Below are positions 41,011-48,252 of a stretch of 64,000 bases of DNA, piece by piece; positions within the stretch are counted from its first letter, which is position 1, and each line of letters opens with the position of its first letter. The stretch spans positions 5,146,001-5,210,000 of the forward strand of contig NZ_CP107985.1 in assembly GCF_036108815.1 (NCBI RefSeq), given 5' to 3'. The notes beneath the pieces were generated by a model that saw only the letters and a list, made by a program, of their open reading frames with translations, was not told the DNA's origin and did not search any database. The translations under genes were made by a program, and so were the position numbers. This DNA is from Streptomyces sp. NBC_00353. GTDB taxonomy: Bacteria; Actinomycetota; Actinomycetes; Streptomycetales; Streptomycetaceae.

Positions 41011-42597
41011 TTGCACCCTTTCGCCGCCGAATCGGAGTGCGCCATCAACCTTCCGCAGACTCCGGCCGCTCTGCGCGCGACGCGCCGTCCCGAGAGACGC
41101 CACGAACCGGGTTCGCAACGGGACTCCGCGCCACTGTCCCGATACCGGGCCGGCTTATTGCCCGCGCTGCTGGCACTGCTGATGGGCCTCTGGGGGATCC
41201 GTCGCGAGAACTCCATGTGGCGCGACGAGTCGGTGACGTACCAGGTCGCCCATCGAAGCCTCTCCGAGATCTGGCATCTGCTCGGCAATGCCGATGCGGT
41301 GCACGGCCTCTACTACTTCTTCATGCACGCGCTGTTCGCCGTGGGGGGCGACAGTCTTGCGACACTCCGGCTCCCGTCGGTGCTCGCGACTTCGGTGTCC
41401 GCCTTTCTGGTGGCGTCTACCGGAAGCCGCCTCGTGGGCCCCCGTACCGGACTCATCGGCGGTCTCGCCTTCGCTCTCCTGCCCATGGTCCAGATGTACG
41501 CGCAGGAGGGCCGCTCCTACGCAATGGTGTGCACGCTCATCGCCCTCTCCACCTATCTGCTCGTCGGCGCCGTCGACAATTCCTCCCGCCGGCGGTGGAC
41601 CGCGTACGCACTCACCGTCGTCGCCGCCGGATGGCTCCACGAATTCGCGGTCCTCGCCCTGCCCGCCCACGGCCTGACGCTGTACCTCGCGCGGCTGCCC
41701 CGTGCGCTGATGCGGTCCTGGGCGGTCGCCGCAGGACTGTCCGTGGCCGCGGTCGCCCCGCTCGCCCTCCTGTCCACGGACCAGTCGGGGCAGGTCTCCT
41801 GGATCGGGTGGCCGCATCCGGGCGAATGGCTCGTCATCGCGGCCGTCACCCTCGTCGGCGTGCTCTGCGCCGGGTACGCGACGAAGCCGGCGGAACCGGC
41901 CACGGCTACGAGGGCTCGGGCGGGCGTGCTCCGTCTGGTCAGGCTGACCCTCCCGCTGCTGATCGTCCCCACGGCCACGCTCCTCCTCGCCTCTCTCCAC
42001 GACCCGATGTACCTGGACCGCTATGTCCTCTACTCCCAGCTCGCCCTGGCCCTGCTCATAGGGGTGGCCGTGGACCGGCTGTGGGACGCCGCGGGACGGA
42101 CCGTCCGGCCGGCGGCGTCCCGGTCGCGGGCGGCGGCGTTCGGCATCGCGGCGGCCGGTGTGGCCGCCGCGCTCCTCCCGGTGACGCTCCAGATGCGCAC
42201 CCCCGACAGCCGCAAGGACAACGTCACCGCCATCGCCGCCCAGGTGCGGACCATGGCGCCGGACGACGCCGGCGTGCTCTTCATGCCGTCGCGACGGCGG
42301 GAATGGGCCCTCTCCCACCCGGACGATTTCCGGGGCCTGACCGATCTGGCCCTGCAGCGGGGACCGAGGGCCGACAACACCCTTGAAGGCACCGAGTTCT
42401 CGGCCGACCGGATCCGGGTCCGGCTGCGCGCGTTCGACCGGATCGTGGCGCTCACCGATCCCCCGGGGCAGCCGGAGGACGCGTTTCCCGAAGAGGCGGT
42501 CAAGCGGGACGTCCTGCGGCAGGAGTTCGTCGTCTGCCGCCGGGTGCAGGCCAAGGGTGGCCAGGTCACGCTGTACGCACGGCCGGGCAGGTGCTGA
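41011..42597 (+). CDS. GT-C (family 39-like) membrane glycosyltransferase
   Basis: Up to 528 residues from a TTG; the first 50 residues are hydrophilic and a downstream start is possible. After RYRAGLLPALLALLMGLWGI the first extracytoplasmic loop has the GT-C acidic motif SMWRDESVTYQVAHRSL. About ten hydrophobic helices follow and then a soluble C-terminal domain of about 120 residues. It should use a polyprenyl-phosphate sugar donor and glycosylate outside the membrane. The adjacent ppm1 suggests mannose, but the acceptor is unknown. Confidence 0.78.
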   Translation: MHPFAAESECAINLPQTPAALRATRRPERRHEPGSQRDSAPLSRYRAGLLPALLALLMGLWGIRRENSMWRDESVTYQVAHRSLSEIWHLLGNADAVHGLYYFFMHALFAVGGDSLATLRLPSVLATSVSAFLVASTGSRLVGPRTGLIGGLAFALLPMVQMYAQEGRSYAMVCTLIALSTYLLVGAVDNSSRRRWTAYALTVVAAGWLHEFAVLALPAHGLTLYLARLPRALMRSWAVAAGLSVAAVAPLALLSTDQSGQVSWIGWPHPGEWLVIAAVTLVGVLCAGYATKPAEPATATRARAGVLRLVRLTLPLLIVPTATLLLASLHDPMYLDRYVLYSQLALALLIGVAVDRLWDAAGRTVRPAASRSRAAAFGIAAAGVAAALLPVTLQMRTPDSRKDNVTAIAAQVRTMAPDDAGVLFMPSRRREWALSHPDDFRGLTDLALQRGPRADNTLEGTEFSADRIRVRLRAFDRIVALTDPPGQPEDAFPEEAVKRDVLRQEFVVCRRVQAKGGQVTLYARPGRC

Positions 42598-42769
42598 CCC
42601 GCCGAGCCGGCCATCCGGAGCCTCTGCGCCGGGCGGGGCGCACACGCGGGCGATACTCTGGTGCGAGCAGGGACTGTGATGGTGACTGACGGTTGCTGCG
42701 CGGCGGTGGGGCCCGCCGTACCCGAACCGCGGCAGCAGTGCCGCCAACGGTCCCTACTTGCGGTGGAGT

Positions 42770-42787
42770 GTGCCCGCGTACGGGCAC
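42770..42787 (+). promoter_or_regulatory. Hairpin directly before the fluC ribosome-binding site
   Basis: GTGCCCG-CGTA-CGGGCAC, a perfect 7-bp stem with tetraloop, ending about 8 nt before TAGGAG. It could control access to the ribosome-binding site. The known fluoride riboswitch core was not found. Confidence 0.4.
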
Positions 42788-42805
42788 CCAGCAGGTAGGA
42801 GACGT

Positions 42806-43360
42806 ATGCCCATGGGAGCCCAGCAGCCCCACGTGTCCCCCGTATCCACAAGGTCTCAGGGATCTGCGGCGGATGAACCCGACGACGCCGAGGCCGCCAT
42901 GTCCGTACCCGAGCAGCGGGCCGAGCGGTCGCGCCGGCGGTGGTCCGGCAGGCGGTGGCCCGGCAGGCAGGGGCCCGTCGTCGCCGTCGTCGCCCTCGGC
43001 GGTGCGCTCGGGGCGTGCGCCCGTTACTGGGCTTCCCTGATCTGGACGACTCCACCGGGCGGCTTCCCCTGGACGACGCTGCTGGTGAATGTCGTCGGGT
43101 GTGCGGTGATCGGCGTCTTCATGGCGGTCATCGGCGAGATCCGGTCGGTGCACCGGCTGGTGCGGCCCTTCTTCGGTACGGGGGTGCTGGGCGGGTTCAC
43201 CACGTTCTCCACGTACGCGGTGGACATCGAGCGGCTCGTGGACGCCGGACGGGCCCGTGCAGGTGTCGCGTATCTCGGGCTGACCCTGCTGGCGGCGCTG
43301 GCCGCGGTGTGGAGTGCGGTGTGGCTGACGCGCCGTGTGCTGGCGTGGAGGCAGCCGTGA
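42806..43360 (+). CDS. crcB: Fluoride exporter FluC/CrcB, subunit 1
   Basis: 184 residues from the ATG at 42806 (TAGGAG upstream). An unusual hydrophilic N-terminal extension of about 50 residues precedes the four-helix channel. Channel motifs: VALGGALGACARYW, TLLVNVVGCAVIGVF and GTGVLGGFTTFSTYAVDIERL, where the GGFTTFST stretch holds the fluoride-path Phe/Thr and the central Na+ site. FluC acts as a dual-topology dimer; here a second, shorter fluC is in the same operon, implying a heterodimer. Confidence 0.92.
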   Translation: MPMGAQQPHVSPVSTRSQGSAADEPDDAEAAMSVPEQRAERSRRRWSGRRWPGRQGPVVAVVALGGALGACARYWASLIWTTPPGGFPWTTLLVNVVGCAVIGVFMAVIGEIRSVHRLVRPFFGTGVLGGFTTFSTYAVDIERLVDAGRARAGVAYLGLTLLAALAAVWSAVWLTRRVLAWRQP

Positions 43361-43767
43361 CGAGGAAGTCCAAGAAGACGCACGAGACCGAGGAGACCGG
43401 GGAGAGCAAGGTGACCGAGGGGACCAGGGTGACCGAACGGGGCCTGCGCCTGACCGTCCTCATCGGGGAGTCCGACGGCTGGCACCACCGGCCCCTCTAC
43501 TCGGAGATCGTGCACCGGGCACACCGGGCGGGGCTGGCGGGCGCGAGCGTGTTCCGGGGCATCGAAGGGTTCGGCGCCTCGTCGATGATCCACACCCAGC
43601 GGCTGCTGTCGCTGAGCGAGGACCTGCCGGTGGCCGTCGTGATCGTGGACACGGAGGAACGGATCCGCGCGTTCCTTCCGCTCGTCGACGAGGTGATCGG
43701 GGAAGGCGTGGTCGTCCTGGACGCCTGCGAAGTCATCCACTACCCCGGCCGGGAGGAGGGCCGGTGA
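43357..43767 (+). CDS. DUF190 family protein
   Basis: 136 residues from a GTG overlapping the fluC1 stop. A charged N-terminal tail rich in Lys, Glu and Thr (about 30 residues) precedes the DUF190 fold: RLTVLIGESDGWHHRPLYSE, IVHRAHRAGLAGASVFRGIE, GFGASSMIHTQRLLSLSEDL and PVAVVIVDTEERIRAFLPLV. DUF190 proteins are PII-like ferredoxin-fold trimers commonly encoded with CrcB and suspected to regulate it. Overlaps fluC2 by 4 nt. Confidence 0.9.
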   Translation: MTRKSKKTHETEETGESKVTEGTRVTERGLRLTVLIGESDGWHHRPLYSEIVHRAHRAGLAGASVFRGIEGFGASSMIHTQRLLSLSEDLPVAVVIVDTEERIRAFLPLVDEVIGEGVVVLDACEVIHYPGREEGR

Positions 43768-44138
43768 ACTGGCTGCTGGTGATCGTCGGCGCGGCGATCG
43801 GCGCACCACTGCGCTATCTGACTGACCGGGCGGTCCAGTCCCGGCACGACACGGTCTTCCCGTGGGGGACGTTCACGGTCAACGTGGCCGGCTCCCTGGT
43901 GCTGGGCCTGCTCACCGGAGCGGTGGCGGCCGGCGCGGCGTCGTCGCAGGTGCAGCTGTTCGTGGGTACGGGGCTGTGCGGGGCGCTGACGACGTATTCG
44001 ACGTTCAGCTACGAGACGCTGCGACTGGCGGAGGACGGGGCGAAGTTCTACGCGGCGGCCAACGTGGTGGCGAGCGTGGTGGCGGGGCTGGGCGCGGTGT
44101 TCGCGGGGGTCGCGGTCGCCGATGCGCTGTGGGCGTAG
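43764..44138 (+). CDS. crcB: Fluoride exporter FluC/CrcB, subunit 2
   Basis: 124 residues, the usual minimal FluC length, from a GTG. Motifs: LLVIVGAAIGAPLRYLTDRA, PWGTFTVNVAGSLVLGLLTG and LFVGTGLCGALTTYSTFSYE, then LRLAEDG and a last helix. The N-terminus differs from subunit 1 in charge balance, as expected for an inverted partner in a heterodimer. Final gene of the operon, followed by a strong terminator. Confidence 0.92.
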   Translation: MNWLLVIVGAAIGAPLRYLTDRAVQSRHDTVFPWGTFTVNVAGSLVLGLLTGAVAAGAASSQVQLFVGTGLCGALTTYSTFSYETLRLAEDGAKFYAAANVVASVVAGLGAVFAGVAVADALWA

Positions 44139-44162
44139 GCCCGTTCGGTACGCACGTGCGAA

Positions 44163-44202
44163 AGGGCCGGGGGCCAGGACACGCGTCCCGGCCCCCGGCC
44201 CT
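44163..44202 (+). terminator. Terminator after the fluC operon
   Basis: AGGGCCGGGGGCCAGGAC pairs with GTCCCGGCCCCCGGCCCT around ACGC: an 18-bp stem with one A-C mismatch. Lies between convergent units, so it may work both ways. Confidence 0.8.
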
Positions 44203-44225
44203 CGTGCCGCTCACCCGACCGGGTG

Positions 44226-44534
44226 TCAGACGGTCGTCGCCGATCCGAGCATCGCCGACGCCGCCTCGAGCGGCGTCTGCGCGGTTGCCGGGACGGGCAC
44301 GTCCGCGGTACGGCAGGTGAAGCCGAGCCGGGTCAGCGCGCGGGTCACCTCGCCGGAGGTGAAGTCGCGGCGGTCCTGGCGGGTGATCACCTCGCCGACC
44401 TGCTTGACCGGATAGACCCGGCGGCCGATGACCACCGAATCACCTGTGACGGGCTCCGGCTTGATGCCCTTCATCGAATCCATGACCTCGCTCTTGAACA
44501 GGTCGAAGGGGAAGCGGGCGATTACGCAGCGCAT
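44226..44534 (-). CDS. SCO5918-type small protein
   Basis: 102 residues. MRCVIARFPFDLFKSEVMDS and MKGIKPEPVTGDSVVIGRRV then YPVKQVGEVITRQDRRDFTS followed by VTRALTRLGFTCR match the family annotated as SCO5918 in Streptomyces, next to the cold-induced DEAD-box helicase, as here. Cytoplasmic, basic, possibly RNA- or ribosome-linked by context. Lies 53 nt downstream of the helicase on the same strand. Confidence 0.8.
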   Translation of the reverse strand: MRCVIARFPFDLFKSEVMDSMKGIKPEPVTGDSVVIGRRVYPVKQVGEVITRQDRRDFTSGEVTRALTRLGFTCRTADVPVPATAQTPLEAASAMLGSATTV

Positions 44535-44587
44535 AGTGCCTCAACGGGGTTGAAGAGAAGGAACGGGATCAGTGGGCCGAGTCTCAC

Positions 44588-46147
44588 TCAGGCCGCGCGG
44601 TTGCCCGAGGACCTGTGCGGCGAACTGCCGCTCCCCCCGCGGGCCGAGGACGACGACTGCGACGACGAGGACGACGTGCGGCGCGCCTGCGCCGGGCGGC
44701 TGCGGCGGCCACGGGACGACGACGCGCCGCTCCTGGCACGCTCCGTCACCGGTGCCGTGATGGTGACCGGTACACCCGACGGGGCCTGCGCCCCGGTGAT
44801 CCGGTTCAGTTCGGCCTCGCCGGAGCGGACCTGGGCGATCTTCGGGGTGATCCCCGCGTCGGCCATCAGGCGGGTCATCTCACGGCGCTGATTGGGCAGC
44901 ACCAGCGTGACGACGCTGCCGGACTCGCCGGCGCGGGCGGTGCGGCCGCCGCGGTGCAGGTAGTCCTTGTGGTCGCTCGGCGGGTCGACGTTGACGACCA
45001 GGTCGAGGTTGTCGACGTGGATGCCGCGGGCCGCGACGTTCGTGGCGACCAGCACCGTGACGTGCCCGGTCTTGAACCGGGTCAGGGTGCGGGTGCGCTG
45101 CGGCTGCGACTTGCCACCGTGCAGCGCGGCAGCCCGTACACCGCTGTTGAGGAGGTGGTCGGTGAGCTTGTCCACAGCGTGCTTGGTGTCCAGGAACATG
45201 ATCACCCGGCCGTCGCGCGCCGCGATCTCCGTCGTGGTGGCGTACTTGTCGGCGCCGTGGACGTACAGCACGTGGTGCTCCATCGTCGTGACCGCACCGG
45301 CCGCCGGGTCGACGGAGTGGACCACCGGGTCGTGCAGATAACGGCGGACCAGCAGGTCGACGTTACGGTCCAGGGTGGCCGAGAACAGCATCCGCTGGCC
45401 CTCGGGCGCCACCTGGTCGAGCAGCTCGGTCACCTGCGGCATGAAGCCCATGTCGGCCATCTGGTCGGCCTCGTCGAGGACGGTGATGGTGACCTGGTCG
45501 AGGCGGGCGTCGCCGCGCTCGATGAGGTCCTTGAGCCGGCCGGGTGTGGCGACGACGACTTCGGCGCCGCCGCGCAGTGCGCCGGCCTGCCGGCCGATCG
45601 ACATCCCGCCGACGACGGTCGCCAGGCGCAGCCTCAGCGACTTGGCGTACGGGGTGAGCGCGTCGGTGACCTGCTGGGCCAGCTCCCGGGTGGGGACGAG
45701 GACCAGGGCCAGCGGGGAGCGGGGCTCGGCGCGCCGGCCTGCGGTACGGGCCAGCAGGGCGAGGCCGAAGGCGAGTGTCTTGCCCGAGCCGGTGCGGCCG
45801 CGGCCGAGGACGTCGCGCCCGGCGAGCGAGTTGGGCAGCGTGGCCGCCTGGATCGGGAACGGCGTGGTCACGCCCTCGGTGGCGAGCGCCGCCAGCAGGG
45901 GCGCGGGCAGGTCCAGATCGGCGAACGCCTCGGCGGCGGGCAGCGCGGGGGTGATGGTCTTCGGCAGGGCGAACTCGCCCTGCTTGGCGGCGGGCCGACG
46001 GCCGTAGCCACCGGAACCGGAACGCGAACCGGAGGCGGAGCGGCCCGGGGCACCGTAGCGGCTCTGGCCACCCTGGCCGCTGCCGGCCTGGGAGCGGAAG
46101 CCGCCGCTGCGGGAGTATCGGTCGTTCGTGCGAGCTGTGCGGTTCAT
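44588..46147 (-). CDS. DEAD-box RNA helicase
   Basis: 519 residues from the ATG at 46147 (GAGGAAGGG upstream). A Gly/Ser/Arg-rich N-terminal tail of about 60 residues and a Ser/Arg-rich C-terminal tail of about 60 flank a full helicase core. Motifs: Q motif TPFPIQAATLP; Walker A GRGRTGSGKT; PTRELA; VATPGRL; DEAD in ITVLDEADQMADMG; SAT; then ARGIHVDNLDLVVNVDPP and HRGGRTARAGESG. It unwinds structured RNA, typically during cold growth. Downstream of a cold-shock gene with a terminator between them. Confidence 0.95.
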   Translation of the reverse strand: MNRTARTNDRYSRSGGFRSQAGSGQGGQSRYGAPGRSASGSRSGSGGYGRRPAAKQGEFALPKTITPALPAAEAFADLDLPAPLLAALATEGVTTPFPIQAATLPNSLAGRDVLGRGRTGSGKTLAFGLALLARTAGRRAEPRSPLALVLVPTRELAQQVTDALTPYAKSLRLRLATVVGGMSIGRQAGALRGGAEVVVATPGRLKDLIERGDARLDQVTITVLDEADQMADMGFMPQVTELLDQVAPEGQRMLFSATLDRNVDLLVRRYLHDPVVHSVDPAAGAVTTMEHHVLYVHGADKYATTTEIAARDGRVIMFLDTKHAVDKLTDHLLNSGVRAAALHGGKSQPQRTRTLTRFKTGHVTVLVATNVAARGIHVDNLDLVVNVDPPSDHKDYLHRGGRTARAGESGSVVTLVLPNQRREMTRLMADAGITPKIAQVRSGEAELNRITGAQAPSGVPVTITAPVTERARSGASSSRGRRSRPAQARRTSSSSSQSSSSARGGSGSSPHRSSGNRAA

Positions 46148-46342
46148 GCAGAACCCTTCCTCGATATGGCGCGTATCGAGGAATTCACTGCGGCGGAGCG
46201 GCGCAGGAATCGCAAGAACGGGCCGATGAAATGCGTGGACGAAGCCCGGCTGCGAAGAATGAGCCGTGTCCGACACGGGTGAACCGTGTCCGTCACAGGG
46301 ACTGGGGGGCGGCGCACGGTGGCGGGCCCGGAAAAAGCAACG

Positions 46343-46378
46343 AGCTGGGGCCCGCACCCCAAGGTGCGGGCCCCAGCT
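46343..46378 (-). terminator. Terminator of cold-shock gene 2
   Basis: Perfect 16-bp stem AGCTGGGGCCCGCACC / GGTGCGGGCCCCAGCT with a 4-nt loop. On the minus strand it is followed closely by TTTTT, a canonical intrinsic terminator. Confidence 0.88.
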
Positions 46379-46422
46379 GCGCAAGTGCGTGTCAGCGCGT
46401 CAGCGCCGGAGCATTCGCAGGA

Positions 46423-46626
46423 TCACGCGGGGGTGATGTTCTCCGCCTGCGGGCCCTTCTGGCCCTGCGTGACGTCGAAGTTCACCTTCTGGCCCTCCTG
46501 CAGCTCACGGAAGCCGCTCGCGGCGATGTTCGAGTAGTGGGCGAAGACGTCAGCGCCGCCACCATCCTGCTCGATGAAGCCGAAGCCCTTTTCCGCGTTG
46601 AACCACTTAACGGTGCCAGTAGCCAT
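46423..46626 (-). CDS. Cold-shock protein (CspA/SC family), second copy
   Basis: 67 residues: MATGTVKWFNAEKGFGFIEQ, DGGGADVFAHYSNIAASGF. One OB-fold with RNP1 and RNP2. The ribosome-binding site is AGAAGGAG. Nearly identical to the protein at 21145-21348 and with a matching leader (46627-46815) but a different terminator. Sits beside a DEAD-box helicase, the usual partner in RNA remodelling in the cold. Confidence 0.95.
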   Translation of the reverse strand: MATGTVKWFNAEKGFGFIEQDGGGADVFAHYSNIAASGFRELQEGQKVNFDVTQGQKGPQAENITPA

Positions 46627-46815
46627 GTTTTATCTCCTTCTGGGGCAGTGCCCGGGGATCCACACTGTGCGGAACCCGCGTCGCCGCGATGATTACCCCG
46701 TCCGGAATAAGAATGCCGGAAATACAAAAGCGCGCTCACCGGCACATTACGTCGGCGAGAGCACTTGGAGTTTTGGGAACCACAACTGCAACTGACATCC
46801 ACACTAGCACGGTGG
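46627..46815 (-). promoter_or_regulatory. Conserved promoter/5' leader of cold-shock gene 2
   Basis: On the minus strand this begins CCACCGTGCTAGTGTGGATG, matching 20961 onward. The hairpin arms are 46754-46766 and 46728-46740 (12 of 13 positions paired, counting G-U). It is followed by CTTTTGTATTTCCGG, AATCATCGCG and CGGGCACTGCCCC, in the same order as in leader 1. Confidence 0.65.
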
Positions 46816-46930
46816 AGCCGTCCGGGCGCGGCAAGTAATTACACTCCGTCCGATGTGTCATAAACCCTCATCGCACATTGCATAAAATTCTGCGCTTGCC
46901 GCAGCAGATATTCTGTGCCGTGGACAGGTC

Positions 46931-47284
46931 TCAGGACCCCGCACCCGCCCCACCGGCCGAACCCGCCGTGGGCCGGCGCAGCTCCGCGTTGAGGCGCAGC
47001 GCCTCCTCCAGCTGGTCCTCCAGGATGACGATGCGACAGGCCGCCTCGATCGGCGTACCGCCGTCGACGAGCTCACGGGCACGGGCCGCGATCCGCAACT
47101 GATAGCGGGAGTAGCGACGGTGGCCGCCCTCGGACCGCAGGGGCGTGATCAGGCGGGCGTCACCGATCGCCCGGAGGAAGCCCGGCGTGGCGCCGATCAT
47201 CTCCGCGGCGCGCCCCATGGTGTAGGCGGGGTAGTCGTCGTCATCGAGTCGACCGGCGGCATGCGGAGGGGTCTCTGCGGGCAT
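46931..47284 (-). CDS. MerR-family transcriptional regulator
   Basis: 117 residues from the ATG at 47284, which has AAGAGG about 6 nt upstream; an ATG at 47317 lacks a site. YTMGRAAEMIGATPGFLRAI then GDARLITPLRSEGGHRRYSR is the MerR winged helix. YQLRIAARARELVDGGTPIE and VILEDQLEEALRLNAEL form the dimerisation coiled coil. The ligand-binding domain is minimal and no Cys is available for metal sensing. Upstream of cold-shock gene 2 on the same strand; it may control that locus or the small RNA. Confidence 0.88.
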   Translation of the reverse strand: MPAETPPHAAGRLDDDDYPAYTMGRAAEMIGATPGFLRAIGDARLITPLRSEGGHRRYSRYQLRIAARARELVDGGTPIEAACRIVILEDQLEEALRLNAELRRPTAGSAGGAGAGS

Positions 47285-47522
47285 TTGCACCTCTTCCGGG
47301 CCCGCGGCGAGAGACATCGGAAGCGTCTCTGATTTCGTTGACCGAAAAAGAAACTCTCAGGGTGCGAGCCATCATCTCTAGCATAGCCGCGACAGATTTC
47401 CCGGGCCTGCCAGGTGAAATTATCTGCCTGCCGGAGAGGGCGACACCCCGGGGCGCGAGGACCGCCGTGCGCCTCGCCGCACACATCTCCGTACGCCTGT
47501 CCGCACACCCGGTCGGGACACA
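47285..47522. other. Upstream region of the MerR gene
   Basis: About 240 bases, AT-richer near 47340-47440, presumably the promoter of the MerR gene. No gene recognised. Confidence 0.35.
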
Positions 47523-47538
47523 CTGACCGGCCGGTCAG
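47523..47538 (+). promoter_or_regulatory. Perfect 16-bp palindrome before the small RNA promoter
   Basis: CTGACCGGCCGGTCAG, directly abutting the -35 element at 47539. It has the look of a TetR- or similar repressor/activator operator. Confidence 0.55.
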
Positions 47539-47567
47539 TTGATGACGGCCCGGCCGACGGCCATAAT
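47539..47567 (+). promoter_or_regulatory. Sigma-70 type promoter of the small RNA
   Basis: TTGATG (47539-47544), exactly 17 nt, CATAAT (47562-47567). Near-consensus for the principal sigma factor; transcription should start near 47573-47575, at the base of the first stem. Confidence 0.65.
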
Positions 47568-47572
47568 GAACG

Positions 47573-47689
47573 GGTAGCCCTTCACGCATCCCCCGTCGTG
47601 AAGGGCTACGACTCGTTGCGGGCCCGCGCGGACGCACGACGACTTCATGGGCAAGGGACTCCCCTCGTGGTCCCTTGCCCATGTTTTTT
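47573..47689 (+). ncRNA. Small RNA resembling 6C RNA
   Basis: About 117 nt with no coding frame. Hairpin 1: GTAGCCCTTCACG / CGTGAAGGGCTAC, 13 perfect pairs, 10-nt loop CATCCCCCGT. A GC-rich middle section can form TCGTTGCG / CGCACGA. Hairpin 2: CATGGGCAAGGGAC / GTCCCTTGCCCATG, 14 perfect pairs, 10-nt loop TCCCCTCGTG, followed by TTTTTT as intrinsic terminator. Two strong stems with C-runs in their loops are the hallmark of the actinobacterial 6C RNA class; the runs here are five and four C, shorter than the six that give the class its name. It could act by base pairing to G-rich ribosome-binding sites. Confidence 0.7.
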
Positions 47690-47797
47690 CGAGTTAACAG
47701 TGACGTAGAGTGTTTGCGCAAGCCCGCTCCTGGCACCGGAGCAGGATGTTCCGCTCGGACGGACGCGCGTACGGCGGACGTGGACGTGGGGGCCCCG

Positions 47798-48247
47798 ATG
47801 GACAACGGCGAAGAACACGCGCCGGAGCTGCGGACGCTGCAGCAGAAGGTCGAGTACATGGTGGAGGAGACCTTCCCCGGCCAGAAGATCTCCGGGCGGG
47901 TCTTCGCGGACCTGGTCAAGGAGCGCGGCGGCTCACTGTCGCACAGCTACTTCTCGAACATCCTCGCCGGGAAGGTCACCCAGCCGTCCGAGGAGATCCT
48001 CAAGGCCCTCGGGCTGGGCTTCGGCGTCGACTGGCGCTTCTTCAAGGAGGAGTCCGAGGTCGTCGACGATGTCGTCGCGGGGCTGCGGTTCCTCGCGAAG
48101 CGGCGTACCGGGGAGATCAGCGGGCTGGCCGGCCGTGGCCTCGACGACGACGGTCTTCCGCCGGAGCTCCTGCAGTTCGCGCTCTCGCTCCTGGAGGACG
48201 CGAAGGACCGCCGGGGCGACGCAGCCGACGGCCGGTCGGAGCAGTAG
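47798..48247 (+). CDS. XRE-family transcriptional regulator
   Basis: 149 residues from the ATG at 47798. LRTLQQKVEYMVEETFPGQK, then FADLVKERGGSLSHSYFSNI and LAGKVTQPSEEILKALGLGF, form a Cro/C1-like helix-turn-helix. The C-terminal half (VDDVVAGLRFLAKRRTGEIS, LPPELLQFALSLLEDAKDR) is helical and probably a protein-interaction or cleavage region. It is followed after 5 nt by an ImmA/IrrE-type protease gene, the classical repressor plus anti-repressor-protease arrangement. Confidence 0.85.
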   Translation: MDNGEEHAPELRTLQQKVEYMVEETFPGQKISGRVFADLVKERGGSLSHSYFSNILAGKVTQPSEEILKALGLGFGVDWRFFKEESEVVDDVVAGLRFLAKRRTGEISGLAGRGLDDDGLPPELLQFALSLLEDAKDRRGDAADGRSEQ

Positions 48248-48252
48248 ATCTC

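Noticed and set aside
42640..42805. Fluoride riboswitch upstream of fluC
   Set aside because: I looked for the conserved GG-GATG...CGCC and CTGATG core of the crcB motif and did not find it; only a simple hairpin is present before the ribosome-binding site.
44615..46282. A 555-codon plus-strand frame opposite the DEAD-box helicase
   Set aside because: Antisense shadow of a complete helicase with every motif intact.
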